The notes under the pieces are model-generated. The model was not told where the DNA came from. It made no database searches and was given only the letters and a program-made list of their open reading frames with translations. The translations under genes and the position numbers were made by a program. 47,325 nucleotides of DNA, taken from positions 1-47,325 of the forward strand of contig JAVBJV010000048.1 in the NCBI GenBank assembly GCA_031546815.1. The letters run 5' to 3'. Source of the DNA: JAVBJV01 sp031546815. GTDB lineage: Bacteria; Pseudomonadota; Alphaproteobacteria; Acetobacterales; Acetobacteraceae. Positions 7,686-16,218 of the stretch are shown here, in pieces (position 1 is the stretch's first letter; every line of letters starts with the position of its first letter).

Positions 7686-9032
7686 ATGGAGGCTGAAGTG
7701 ACGCATTACGATCTGATCCTGCGCAACGGCATCGCCGTGACACCGTGGGGACGGGAAGCGACTGACATCGGTGTGCGCGACGGGCGGATTGCGGACCTTG
7801 CCGTTCCTGCCAGCGCCACGGCGGACAAGGTGCTGGACTGCGCCGGTCTGCACGTGCTGCCCGGCCTGATGGACGCGCATGTGCATCTGCGCGACCCCGG
7901 CATGGCAGCGGTCGAGACCATTCCCACCGGCACCAAAGGCGCCGTGCTTGGCGGTCTGACGGCGGTGTTCGACATGCCGAACACGTCGCCCGCCATCACG
8001 TCCGCTGAAACGGTGTCGTGGAAGCAGAACTACATCGAGGGCGGGGCCGCCTGGTGCGACATGGGTATCTATGTTGGCGCGACCAAGACCAACATCCCCG
8101 ACCTTGCCACACTGGAAGCAATGCGCGGCGTCTGCGCGATCAAGGTGTTCGCGGGTTCATCGACCGGCGATCTGATGGTCGAGGACGACGAGAACATCGA
8201 ACGCGTGATGCGTTCCGGTTCGCGCCGCGTCGCCTATCATTCGGAAGATGAATACCGCTTGCAGGAACGCAAGCCGATGTTCGCCGCCGGTGGCCCGCAC
8301 CGCCTGCATATGGAATGGCGGGATGAGGAATGCGCGTTCCTCGGCACCCGCCGCCTGATGGCGCTGGCGCGCGAGACGGGGCGGCAGGCGCATATCCTGC
8401 ACGTCTCGACGGCGGAAGAGCTGGTGTATCTGAAAGACTATCGCGACATCTCGACGGTCGAGGTGCTGGTGAACCACCTGACGCAGGTGGCGCCCGATGT
8501 ATACGACCGTCTGGAGGGCTTCGGTGTAATGAACCCGCCCATTCGCGGCGAGCGCCATCGGGATGCGTCGTGGGAGGCTGTGCGTAACGGCACGGTCGAT
8601 GTGATCGGCTCCGACCACGCGCCGCACCCGCGCGAGGCGAAGATGAAGCCGTGGCCGTCGTGCCCAGCCGGGCTGACGGGCGTGCAGACTCTGGTCCCGG
8701 TGATGCTGGACCACGTGGCGGCGGGCCGTCTGCCGCTGGAACGCATGGTGGACCTGATGTCGGCCGGCCCTGCGCGCGTCTATGGCGTGATCGGCAAGGG
8801 GCGTCTGGCGGCGGGTTACGATGCCGACTTCACGATCGTCGATCTGAAGCGCCAGCGCACCATCGAGGAAAGCTGGATCGCCTCGCCCTGCGGCTGGACT
8901 CCGTTCGCGGGGATGAAGGTGACGGGCTGGCCGGTGATGACGGTGATCCGTGGTCAGCTGGTGATGCGCGAGGACGAAGTGCAGGGCGCGCCGATGGGCA
9001 AGCTGGCGCGGTTCAACGGAACGGTGCGCTAG
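7686..9032 (+). CDS. pyrC: Dihydroorotase (class I amidohydrolase)
   Basis: A 448-residue amidohydrolase-superfamily enzyme that cyclises carbamoyl-aspartate to dihydroorotate in pyrimidine synthesis. It has the N-terminal metal motif DAHVHLRDPG, the conserved DMPNT segment, a KVFAGS stretch holding the usual carboxylated-lysine region, HILHVSTAEE, and the C-terminal GSDHAPH with the catalytic Asp. The length fits the class I/allantoinase-like group. Start ATG 7686 (MEAEVTHYDLILRNG) fits the family better than the upstream frame beginning at 7638. Allantoinase is the main alternative; HVHLRDPG and the ygfZ neighbour favour dihydroorotase. The gene is followed within 10-20 bp by the second copy of the long palindromic element. 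Confidence 0.9.
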   Translation: MEAEVTHYDLILRNGIAVTPWGREATDIGVRDGRIADLAVPASATADKVLDCAGLHVLPGLMDAHVHLRDPGMAAVETIPTGTKGAVLGGLTAVFDMPNTSPAITSAETVSWKQNYIEGGAAWCDMGIYVGATKTNIPDLATLEAMRGVCAIKVFAGSSTGDLMVEDDENIERVMRSGSRRVAYHSEDEYRLQERKPMFAAGGPHRLHMEWRDEECAFLGTRRLMALARETGRQAHILHVSTAEELVYLKDYRDISTVEVLVNHLTQVAPDVYDRLEGFGVMNPPIRGERHRDASWEAVRNGTVDVIGSDHAPHPREAKMKPWPSCPAGLTGVQTLVPVMLDHVAAGRLPLERMVDLMSAGPARVYGVIGKGRLAAGYDADFTIVDLKRQRTIEESWIASPCGWTPFAGMKVTGWPVMTVIRGQLVMREDEVQGAPMGKLARFNGTVR

Positions 9033-9045
9033 GACCGATCGCCCT

Positions 9046-9170
9046 TCAGTCGATATTGGCCTGCAAACGGCATTTTTCTGCGCTTCCGGTGCTCACGGAC
9101 CCAAAAGTCCGCTGCGCGCCGGTTCTCGAAAAACACCGTTTTCGGCTCAATCTGAACTAAATATCGACCG
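9046..9170 (+). repeat. Long palindromic intergenic element, copy 2
   Basis: Aligns with 3866-3990 at an offset of 5180. Outer arms GTCGATATT (9049-9057) and AATATCGAC (9160-9168) are complementary. Inner arms 9065-9078 and 9128-9141 pair at 12 of 14 positions. The central stem is CGGAC / GTCCG (9096-9111). It fits exactly between two convergent stop codons (9032 plus, 9174 minus). The outer arms differ in sequence from those of copy 1 yet still pair, which points to selection on the fold or to independent inversion-type repair. Confidence 0.8.
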
Positions 9171-9173
9171 CCC

Positions 9174-9539
9174 CTAAAACAACCCCGGCCAGGTCCGTGT
9201 GCGATGCGCTTCCTGTTCGGGGGTCAGCGTGCGCGGGCCGTCGGCCACTTCGCGCTGCTGGGCGCCGAACGGGTTCGGTTTGGTCCAGCAATCCACCGTG
9301 CCCAGACTGCGCGTGCAATACGGCGGCGGGGCGGGTGGTTCCTCGGTTGGGCGGCAGAAGCTTTGCCCGCGGTCCAGCCGCACCACGCTGCAGTCTTTGC
9401 CGGTCACGGCGGAGTAAATGCCGTCCGGAATACTGCGCCCCAGCACCGGGATGGTGGCGATATCGGCCGCGACAACCCACCCGCACCCGCTGAGGGCAGG
9501 CAGGACCAGAAAGGCCAGCAGGGGGAAATAACGTCGCAT
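9174..9539 (-). CDS. Small outer-membrane-type lipoprotein, unknown function
   Basis: A 121-residue predicted lipoprotein. The N-terminus is MRRYFPLLAFLVLPALSGCG, a lipoprotein signal with lipobox LSGC; the mature protein begins at Cys19 and is followed by Gly, not Asp, which favours the outer membrane. The mature part is Pro- and Cys-containing (PPAPPPYCTRSLGTVDCW) and ends with TPEQEAHRTRTWPGLF. I chose ATG 9539; the frame extends upstream to 9635, but that part lacks signal character. It is divergent from the YfgM-like gene with 138 bp between the starts and convergent with dihydroorotase. I do not recognise a named family. Confidence 0.75.
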   Translation of the reverse strand: MRRYFPLLAFLVLPALSGCGWVVAADIATIPVLGRSIPDGIYSAVTGKDCSVVRLDRGQSFCRPTEEPPAPPPYCTRSLGTVDCWTKPNPFGAQQREVADGPRTLTPEQEAHRTRTWPGLF

Positions 9540-9677
9540 TTCCGTATTTTTGCCTGAACTTGATGAATAAATCATTGAGTTCCCTGCCCAAAACCGCCAA
9601 GGGAACGGTTGGCGTTTGCCGGAACCCGTGCGCATCGCTATGTTTCCCTCCCTGTTTCTGAAAAGCTGAGAGACTCC

Positions 9678-10313
9678 GTGGTCGATATTTTCGACGAAAT
9701 TGAAGAAGACCTTCGCGCCGAGCGCGCAAAACAGTTCTGGAAACGCTATGGCGGGTTGGCCATTGGCGCCGCTGTGATGGTGGTGGCCGGGGTTGGAGCC
9801 TATCAGGGCTGGACCTGGTGGCAGGCGAAGAAGACGCAGGAAGCGGCCATTGCCTATTTCGCCGCCGACCGCGACCCGGACCGCGCCCGTGGGGCCGAAG
9901 CCTTTGCCGCCGTCGCCGCCACCGCGCCCGAAGGTTACCGCACGCTGGCCCGCCTGCGCGAGGCCGCGCTGAAGGCCGATACCGGCAATCTGCCGGGTGC
10001 CCTGGCCGCGTGGGATGCCGTGGCCGCGGATACATCGGTCGAACCGATTTATCGCGACCTGGCCAGCTATAACTGGGTTCTGCGCCAGACCGACACCGCC
10101 GAGCCGGACCGGCTGGCGGCACGCCTCGGCCCGCTGATGGGCGATGGGGCACCGTATCGGGCCTCGGCCCGCGAATTATCGGCATTGCTGGCATTGCGTG
10201 CCGGACGGACTGACGAAGCAAAGACCACGCTGCAACAGCTTGCCGCGGACACAACTGTGCCCGATGGTGTGCAGATGCGTGCACGCAGTCTGTTAACCCG
10301 TCTGGGTGAATAA
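9678..10313 (+). CDS. YfgM-like membrane-anchored TPR protein
   Basis: A 211-residue protein with a short acidic cytoplasmic N-terminus (VDIFDEIEEDLRAERAKQFW), one transmembrane helix (about residues 26-45, LAIGAAVMVVAGVGAYQGW), and an alanine-rich helical periplasmic part of the TPR_21 type. E. coli YfgM has this layout and acts as an ancillary Sec-translocon/chaperone-network protein. The order yfgM-bamB-der is the same as in E. coli, which supports the call. I chose the GTG at 9678 because homologues begin at VDIFDE and a GAGAG sequence lies 6-10 bp upstream; an ATG at 9609 would add 23 unlikely residues. bamB follows after 27 bp. Confidence 0.85.
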   Translation: MVDIFDEIEEDLRAERAKQFWKRYGGLAIGAAVMVVAGVGAYQGWTWWQAKKTQEAAIAYFAADRDPDRARGAEAFAAVAATAPEGYRTLARLREAALKADTGNLPGALAAWDAVAADTSVEPIYRDLASYNWVLRQTDTAEPDRLAARLGPLMGDGAPYRASARELSALLALRAGRTDEAKTTLQQLAADTTVPDGVQMRARSLLTRLGE

Positions 10314-10340
10314 GGCGTCGTGAGAATCAAAGGGCAGAAG

Positions 10341-11657
10341 ATGCGCGTCACAACAATTTCCCGCCGGGCAGCTCTGGGCCTGGGGCTTGTCTCTCTCAGC
10401 GCTTGCGACATGTTCGGCAGTGGCAAGACGCCGCTTCCCGGCGACCGCCAGTCGGTCCTGCGGGGCGAAACCCAGCTGGCCGCCGACAGCAACGTATCGC
10501 CCGTTGTGCTGCCGCAGGCGCGCAATGTCGCCGCCTGGCCGCAGTCGGGCGGGAGTACGGGGCACTCACCGGGGCATGTGGCCGCGGGCGGGCAGTTTGG
10601 CCGCCAGTGGCGTTCGTCGGTGGGGGCTGGCGCCGGGTATCGCCGCAAGCTGCCGTCCACGCCGGTGACCGATGGCACACGCCTGTATGCGATGGATGCC
10701 GAAACTCGCGTCTCGGCGTTCGACGCCAATACGGGCAGCCGCATCTGGGATACCGATGTCGAGCCGGAAGATGCCGATTCGACGCCGATCGGCGGTGGTG
10801 TGGCCGTGGAAGGCAACACGGTGTTCGTCGCCACCGGTCTGGCCGAAATTCTGGCGCTTGAAGCCGATACCGGCGCCATTCGCTGGCGCAAGGATCTGCC
10901 CGCACCGGCACGTGGCGCGCCGACCGTCTCGGACGGGCGCGTGTTTGTGCCGCTGGCCGAAGGGCGCGTGGTTGCGTGTTCGGCGCAGGATGGCAGCACG
11001 ATCTGGAATTACCGCTCGCAGGCCGCCGTTGCCAGCATTCTGGGCATGCCGGCCCCCGCCGTGGATGGGGCGCTGGTTGTGGTGGGCTTCGGCTCGGGCG
11101 AACTGGTCTGTCTGCGCGCCGATAACGGCCGCGTGGCATGGTCGGACAGCCTGGCGTCGAGCCGTGGCAATTCCAGCCTGTCGGACCTGTCGGCCATTCG
11201 TGGCATGCCGGTGATCGACAATGGCACGGTGTTCGCGGTCAGCGTTGGCGGCGTGTTTGCCGCCATCGATCTGCGTTCTGGCCGTCGTCTGTGGGAACGC
11301 GAAATCCCCGGGCAGGAAATGCCTTGCGTGGCGGGTTCGTTCGTGTTCCTGCTGAGCGCGGCCCAGGAACTGGTGGCGGTTGGTCGCGACGATGGCCGCA
11401 TCCGCTGGGTCCGTTCGCTGCCCGCATTCGGCAATCCGGAAAAACGTCGCGATCCCATCACCTGGACCGGCCCTCTGCTGGCCAATGGTGTGCTGCTGAT
11501 CGGGAACAGCGAATCCGAAATGCTGACCATCAATCCGCTGAACGGCGAAACAGTTAGCACGGGCAGCCTGCCGGGTGCCGCATCACTGCCGCCGATTGCA
11601 TCTGGAAATTACGTTTACTGGCTGACCGATAACGGGTCGGTTCAAGCGCTGGGATAA
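10341..11657 (+). CDS. bamB: BamB-like beta-propeller lipoprotein (outer-membrane assembly)
   Basis: A 438-residue lipoprotein with PQQ-like beta-propeller repeats, expected to be the BamB subunit of the BAM complex that inserts beta-barrel proteins into the outer membrane. The signal ends in a lipobox (LGLVSLSACD). The mature part shows repeated propeller blades such as LYAMDAETRVSAFDANTGSRIWD and VVACSAQDGSTIWNY, each with the Ala/Gly-x-Asp-x-x-x-G-x-x-x-W pattern. The start at ATG 10341 follows a GGGCAG ribosome site; a frame from 10320 would add seven residues. It lies between yfgM and der (6-bp spacing before der), the classic order. As an alphaproteobacterial version it is longer than the ~390-residue E. 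coli protein. Confidence 0.9.
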   Translation: MRVTTISRRAALGLGLVSLSACDMFGSGKTPLPGDRQSVLRGETQLAADSNVSPVVLPQARNVAAWPQSGGSTGHSPGHVAAGGQFGRQWRSSVGAGAGYRRKLPSTPVTDGTRLYAMDAETRVSAFDANTGSRIWDTDVEPEDADSTPIGGGVAVEGNTVFVATGLAEILALEADTGAIRWRKDLPAPARGAPTVSDGRVFVPLAEGRVVACSAQDGSTIWNYRSQAAVASILGMPAPAVDGALVVVGFGSGELVCLRADNGRVAWSDSLASSRGNSSLSDLSAIRGMPVIDNGTVFAVSVGGVFAAIDLRSGRRLWEREIPGQEMPCVAGSFVFLLSAAQELVAVGRDDGRIRWVRSLPAFGNPEKRRDPITWTGPLLANGVLLIGNSESEMLTINPLNGETVSTGSLPGAASLPPIASGNYVYWLTDNGSVQALG

Positions 11658-11662
11658 AATCA

Positions 11663-13021
11663 ATGCTGCCGGTTGTGGTTATCTGTGGACGTCCGAATGT
11701 GGGGAAGTCCACGCTGTTCAACCGGCTCGTTGGGCGGCGGTTGGCGATTGTCGACGACATTCCGGGCGTCACGCGCGACCGCAAGGAAGCCGAGGCAATG
11801 CTGCGCGGCCGCCGTGTAACGGTGGTCGACACTGCCGGTCTGGAAGAAGCTCCGCCCGAGAGTATGGCCGGGCGGATGAGCGAATTGTCCTCGCGCGCGG
11901 TGGCTGATGCGGATCTGGTGTTGTTCGTGGTGGATGCGCGCGCCGGGGTCACCCCCATCGACGCGCATTTTGCCGCGTGGCTGCGCAAGCAGAACCGCCC
12001 GGTGCTGATGCTCGCCAATAAAAGCGAAGGCCGTGCCAGCATGGCCAATGCGCTCGATGCGTATGAGCTGGGGCTGGGCGATCTGCTGGCGGTGTCTGCC
12101 GAACATGGCGAGGGCATTGCCGACCTGATGTCCGAAATTGCCGATCGCCTGCCGCCCGAAAAAGACGGCGCGGAAGATGGTGAAGGCGAGGCTGGGCAGG
12201 ATCGCCCGCTGCGCATGACGATTGTCGGCCGCCCCAATGCGGGCAAGTCCACGCTGGTAAACCGCCTGCTGGGCGAGGAACGCATGCTGACCGGCCCCGA
12301 ACCCGGCCTGACGCGCGACGCGATTGAGAACGAATGGAGCGACGAGACCGGCCGCCGCGTGAAGCTGGTGGACACGGCCGGCATGCGCAGGCGTGCCCGC
12401 GTGGAAGAACGGCTGGAACGTGCTGCGGTGGGTGCGTCGATCGACAGCCTGAAGATGGCGGAAGTCGTCGTGCTGGTGGTCGATGCGGTTGAAGGATTGC
12501 ACGATCAGGATCTGCAGATCGCTCGCCTGGTCGAACGTGAAGGCCGCGCGCTGGTGCTGGTGCTGAGCAAGTGGGACGCCGTGGAAAACCGCGATGAAAC
12601 CCGCAAGGCGATCACCGACCGGTTGCAGATCAGTCTGGCGCAGTTGAAGGGGCTTGGCATCGTCACGCTGTCGGGCCTGACCGGTTCGCGCATCGACCGG
12701 CTGATGCCGGCGGTGTGGGCGGCCTACGATGTGTGGAACAAGCGCATCTCGACCGGCGCGCTGAACCGCTGGTTCGAAGAAGCGCTGGAACGCCATCCGC
12801 CGCCGCTGGTGCAGGGGCGGCGTTTGAAGCTGCGTTACATGACGCAGGCGAAGTCGCGCCCGCCGACCTTTATTGTGTTCGGCACCCGTGCGGAACTGAC
12901 ACCGGAAGACTGGCGCCGCTACCTGTCGAACGGGTTGCGTGAAACGTTCGACCTGCCCGGCACACCGATCCGCGTTGAATTCCGTGGGACCGCCAATCCG
13001 TTCTCGCACGACGACAGATAA
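11663..13021 (+). CDS. der: GTPase Der (EngA), 50S ribosome assembly
   Basis: A 452-residue protein with two tandem GTPase domains and a C-terminal KH-like domain, the layout unique to Der, which is needed for 50S subunit maturation. The first G1 motif GRPNVGKST is at residues 9-17, with DTAGLE and ANKSEG; the second, GRPNAGKST, is at residues 189-197, with DTAGMR and SKWDAV. The KH-like end includes KLRYMTQAKSRPPTFIVF and GTPIRVEFRG. An acidic linker (EKDGAEDGEGEAGQ) separates the G domains. The start is 5 bp after the bamB stop. The stop abuts that of the convergent DUF188 gene with no intervening base, leaving no room for a terminator between them. Confidence 0.97.
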   Translation: MLPVVVICGRPNVGKSTLFNRLVGRRLAIVDDIPGVTRDRKEAEAMLRGRRVTVVDTAGLEEAPPESMAGRMSELSSRAVADADLVLFVVDARAGVTPIDAHFAAWLRKQNRPVLMLANKSEGRASMANALDAYELGLGDLLAVSAEHGEGIADLMSEIADRLPPEKDGAEDGEGEAGQDRPLRMTIVGRPNAGKSTLVNRLLGEERMLTGPEPGLTRDAIENEWSDETGRRVKLVDTAGMRRRARVEERLERAAVGASIDSLKMAEVVVLVVDAVEGLHDQDLQIARLVEREGRALVLVLSKWDAVENRDETRKAITDRLQISLAQLKGLGIVTLSGLTGSRIDRLMPAVWAAYDVWNKRISTGALNRWFEEALERHPPPLVQGRRLKLRYMTQAKSRPPTFIVFGTRAELTPEDWRRYLSNGLRETFDLPGTPIRVEFRGTANPFSHDDR

Positions 13022-13501
13022 CTAACCCGCGCGCGCCTGCCGCAGTGCAGCCTGTGCTGCGGCATCCAGCGCGTTGAGGAAACGTGCGCGGTCGTTCTTG
13101 TGCATCGGTGCATTGTTCCCGGCGATCATACCGCTCTCGCGCAGATGCTGCGATAACGCACGTCCCGCCAGTGCCTGCCCGATATTGTTCTGGTCCCACA
13201 CATGCCCCTTGGGCGACAACGCCCGCGCGTTGCGTTCCAGGCAGCGCGCCGCCAGAGGAATATCGGCCGTGATGCAGATGTCGGTCGCCACGATATGTTC
13301 GGCGATCCAGTCATCGGCGGCATCCGCACCTTCGTTCACCACCACGATGCGCCCCTGCGGCAATGGTGGCGGCCGCGCCCCGCGCGACCCGTTGCTGACC
13401 AGCACAACCGGCAGGGCGAGACGTGCTGCAACGCGGTAGATCTCGTCACGCACGGGGCATGCGTCGCCATCGATATACAAAATGGGCAGGATGGTATTCA
13501 T
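13022..13501 (-). CDS. DUF188 (YaiI/YqxD) family protein
   Basis: A 159-residue protein of the UPF0178/DUF188 family. The hallmark features are the N-terminal ILYIDGDACPVRDEIYRVAARL, the central DADDWIAEHI-like segment (GADAADDWIAEHIVATDICITADIPLA), and the C-terminal GHVWDQNNIGQALAGR and KNDRARFLNAL. The fold is PIN-like with conserved acidic residues (Asp in IDGDA and ITADIPLA), so a nuclease-like activity has been suspected, but the function is not established. ATG 13501 was chosen over the GTG two codons upstream. It is convergent with and directly abutting der. Confidence 0.9.
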   Translation of the reverse strand: MNTILPILYIDGDACPVRDEIYRVAARLALPVVLVSNGSRGARPPPLPQGRIVVVNEGADAADDWIAEHIVATDICITADIPLAARCLERNARALSPKGHVWDQNNIGQALAGRALSQHLRESGMIAGNNAPMHKNDRARFLNALDAAAQAALRQARAG

Positions 13502-13575
13502 GCGCACCCTATACAGGGTTTTGACGGCAGGAGCCTCTTTTCCTGTCTGCGTAACCGGTCCATTCTGCGTGCATC

Positions 13576-14988
13576 ATGAAGCACATCACCACGCAAACCA
13601 ATCCCGCTCTGATGACGGCCGAGGAACTCCTCGCCCTGTATGAACGTCGCCTGCTCTCGCCGGTTGAGGCGTTGAAGGCCGTGATGGAACGCATTGCGCG
13701 TTTCAATCCGCAGATCAACGCGATGGCGGTGATGAACCCGCGTGCGCTGCAGGCCGCGGGCGAGAGCGAGGCGCGTTGGATGGTGGGGCGACCGGTCGGC
13801 GTGCTCGACGGTGTGCCGACCACGGTGAAGGATCTTGTCGATGTGGCGGGCTTTCCCACGCGCCGTGGATCTCGGCTGACCGATCCGTCTCCGGTTGCGC
13901 ACGACGCGCCGCTGGTGATGGGGCTGAAGCAGGAAGGTGCGGTGATCGTCGGCAAGACCACGACGACTGAATTCGGCTGGAAGTCTCCGGGCGATTGCCC
14001 GTTGCACGGCATCACCCGAAACCCGTGGGACATGTCGCGCACGCCGGGTGGTTCGTCCGCCGGTGCAGGCGCTGCAGGCGCTGCGGGCTTTGGGCCGCTG
14101 CATGTGGGGACCGATGCGGGTGGCTCGATCCGTATTCCGGCGGCGTGGTGCGGATTGGTGGGCGTGAAGCCAACCTATGGCCGTGTGCCGCAATGGCCGG
14201 CGGGCGCGTTTGCGTCGGTCGCGGTTGCTGGCCCGATGACGCGTTCGGTGCGCGATGCGGCGCTGATGATGTCCGCGATGGCGCGCTTCGACCCGCGCGA
14301 CCCGTTCTGCCTGCCCGACGATCTGCGCGACTGGCGCGACGGGATCGAGGACGGTGTGGAAGGCATGCGCATCGCGGTGATCAAGCGCATGGGCTTCAAC
14401 TGCGCGGCGGACAAGTCGGCCGTTGAAGCCGTGGAACGCGCGGCGGAAATCCTGATGGCGGCGGGCGCGCATGTGGAAGAAGCCGACCCCGAACTGCCCG
14501 ACACGCGCGAGATCTTCGGCCGTGTCTGGGGTGTGGCGTTGGCGCGCGTGGTGAACGGTTTTACGCCCGAGCAGCAGAAGCAGCTCGACCCCGGCCTGCT
14601 GGCGGTGGCGGCGGCGGAAGGCGGCGTGAGCGCGATGGACTTCATGGAGGCCGATATGCTGCGTGTGCAGGCCGGTCACAAGATGGGGATGTTCCATCAG
14701 AAATACGATCTGGCGATCAGCCCGACCGTGCCGGAACCTGCACTGCTGATCGAAGAAGGCACCGGCGATGCACGGCAGGCCCTGTGGACGCGCTGGGCAC
14801 CGTGGACCTTCGCGCTCAACCTGACACGCCAGCCCGCGATTGCGGTGCCGGTGGGGCTGGATGCGAACGGGCTGCCGCGTTCGGTGCAGGTGATCGCGGC
14901 GCAGTATCGCGACGATCTGGCATTGCGTGCGGCACGCGTGATCGAACAATCCGAACCGGCGATGGCTGCGCCGGTAATGGCGGAGTAA
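13576..14988 (+). CDS. Amidase (amidase-signature family)
   Basis: A 470-residue amidase-signature hydrolase. The Ser-cisSer-Lys triad is visible: Lys85 in PTTVKDLVDVAG, Ser160 in GGSSAGAGAAGAA, and nucleophile Ser184 in GTDAGGSIRIPAAWCG. The remainder fits the family (GVKPTYGRVP, then a C-terminal LNLTRQPAIAVPVG). The substrate cannot be read from the sequence; GatA is unlikely because no gatB/gatC lies nearby. The M20 peptidase gene starts 5 bp after its stop, so the two form an operon, which suggests sequential hydrolysis of an amide or acyl-amino acid. The start at ATG 13576 has no clear ribosome site; ATG 13612 is an alternative. Confidence 0.88.
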   Translation: MKHITTQTNPALMTAEELLALYERRLLSPVEALKAVMERIARFNPQINAMAVMNPRALQAAGESEARWMVGRPVGVLDGVPTTVKDLVDVAGFPTRRGSRLTDPSPVAHDAPLVMGLKQEGAVIVGKTTTTEFGWKSPGDCPLHGITRNPWDMSRTPGGSSAGAGAAGAAGFGPLHVGTDAGGSIRIPAAWCGLVGVKPTYGRVPQWPAGAFASVAVAGPMTRSVRDAALMMSAMARFDPRDPFCLPDDLRDWRDGIEDGVEGMRIAVIKRMGFNCAADKSAVEAVERAAEILMAAGAHVEEADPELPDTREIFGRVWGVALARVVNGFTPEQQKQLDPGLLAVAAAEGGVSAMDFMEADMLRVQAGHKMGMFHQKYDLAISPTVPEPALLIEEGTGDARQALWTRWAPWTFALNLTRQPAIAVPVGLDANGLPRSVQVIAAQYRDDLALRAARVIEQSEPAMAAPVMAE

Positions 14989-14993
14989 ATTCA

Positions 14994-16166
14994 ATGAGCA
15001 CCGAAACACAGATCTGCAACTGGCTCGCCGCTCAGCACGACAATATGATCGCCATGCTGCGCGAGATGGTCGACATTGACAGCGGTTCCTACAACAAGGC
15101 CGGGATCGATGCGGTGGGCGCGGTGGTGCAGCGCTTCATGCAGCAGCATGGCGTTCCGGTTGAAGTCGTCACGCAGAAAAATCATGGCGACTGCCTGCGT
15201 GCGCTGGTGCCCTGGAATGGCCCGGCGGGCAATGCGGGCGGCAACATCGTGCTGATGGGGCACCGCGATACGGTGTTCCCCGATGGCGAGGTTGCACGCC
15301 GCCCATTCACCATCCGCGACGGCAAAGCTTATGGCCCCGGCGTGGCGGACATGAAGGCCGGTCTGGTGATGAACTGCTTCGTGCTGGCAGCGTTTGCCAA
15401 GTTCGGCGGCGCACCTGCACCGATGGTCGGCCTGTTTACCGGCGACGAGGAAATCGGCAGCCCCGAAGGCCGCAAGGTGATCGAGGCCGAGGCGCGTAAC
15501 GCACGTGCGGTGTTCAACAGCGAACCCGGCCGCGTGAACGGCAATGTCGTTACCGGTCGCAAGGGGGGTGTGTTCATGGTGATGAACATCACCGGCAAGG
15601 CTGCGCATTCGGGTGGCAATTTCACTGCGGGGATTTCCGCGATTGAAGAACTGGCCCGCAAGGTGCAGGCGATCCACGCGCTGACGGATCTCGAGCGGGG
15701 TATCACGTTGAACGTCGGCCTGGTCTCGGGCGGGCAGAGCGTGAATACGGTGGCGCCCTGGGCCGAGGGGCAGATCGATCTGCGTTACGTCGATCTGGCC
15801 GATCGTGATGACATTGTCGCGCGCATCCAGAAGATCGTCGATACATCCTTCGTGCCGGGCACCAAGGCAGAACTGACAATCCGCGGCGAGTTCAACCCGC
15901 TGATGCAGTCGCTTGCTGCGAAGAAACTGTTCGACCTTTACGTGGACGCGGCGAAGGACAGCGGCTTTGTCACCGATGGAGAATTCAGCGGTGGTTGCGC
16001 AGACAGCGGCTTCACGGCAAGCGTTGGCGCGGTGACGCTGTGCTCGGTCGGCCCGGTGGGCGGGCTTGCGCACAGCCCGGACGAGTTCATGGAAGTCGCG
16101 AGCTTCGTGCCGCGTGCACAGGCATGTGCACGGGCGATCCTGCGGCTGGATCAGGCTGGTTTGTAA
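14994..16166 (+). CDS. M20 family metallopeptidase (glutamate carboxypeptidase-like)
   Basis: A 390-residue di-zinc hydrolase of the M20A (CPG2/ArgE) type. Ligands and catalytic residues are visible: His90 and Asp92 in LMGHRDTVFPDG, the bridging Asp119 in GPGVADMKAGL, the general base Glu152 followed by Glu153 in TGDEEIGSPEGR, and the C-terminal His in GLAHSPDEFM. A dimerisation domain with AAHSGGNFTAGISAIEELA lies between. Members release glutamate or other amino acids from N-acyl or folate-like substrates; the exact substrate is unknown. It is cotranscribed with the amidase just upstream (5-bp gap). A perfect 16-bp hairpin separates it from the convergent helicase-nuclease gene. Confidence 0.88.
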   Translation: MSTETQICNWLAAQHDNMIAMLREMVDIDSGSYNKAGIDAVGAVVQRFMQQHGVPVEVVTQKNHGDCLRALVPWNGPAGNAGGNIVLMGHRDTVFPDGEVARRPFTIRDGKAYGPGVADMKAGLVMNCFVLAAFAKFGGAPAPMVGLFTGDEEIGSPEGRKVIEAEARNARAVFNSEPGRVNGNVVTGRKGGVFMVMNITGKAAHSGGNFTAGISAIEELARKVQAIHALTDLERGITLNVGLVSGGQSVNTVAPWAEGQIDLRYVDLADRDDIVARIQKIVDTSFVPGTKAELTIRGEFNPLMQSLAAKKLFDLYVDAAKDSGFVTDGEFSGGCADSGFTASVGAVTLCSVGPVGGLAHSPDEFMEVASFVPRAQACARAILRLDQAGL

Positions 16167-16172
16167 GAGACG

Positions 16173-16213
16173 CCCGCAACCGCGTTATAGACCCGCCATA
16201 ACGCGGTTGCGGG
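16173..16213. terminator. 16-bp perfect hairpin between convergent genes
   Basis: CCCGCAACCGCGTTAT (16173-16188) is perfectly complementary to 16198-16213, with a 9-nt loop. It lies between the M20 stop (16166) and the stop of the helicase-nuclease gene (16219). There is no U-tract on either side, so it would act as a GC-rich barrier or a Rho-assisted terminator in both directions. Confidence 0.65.
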
Positions 16214-16218
16214 GAAGC

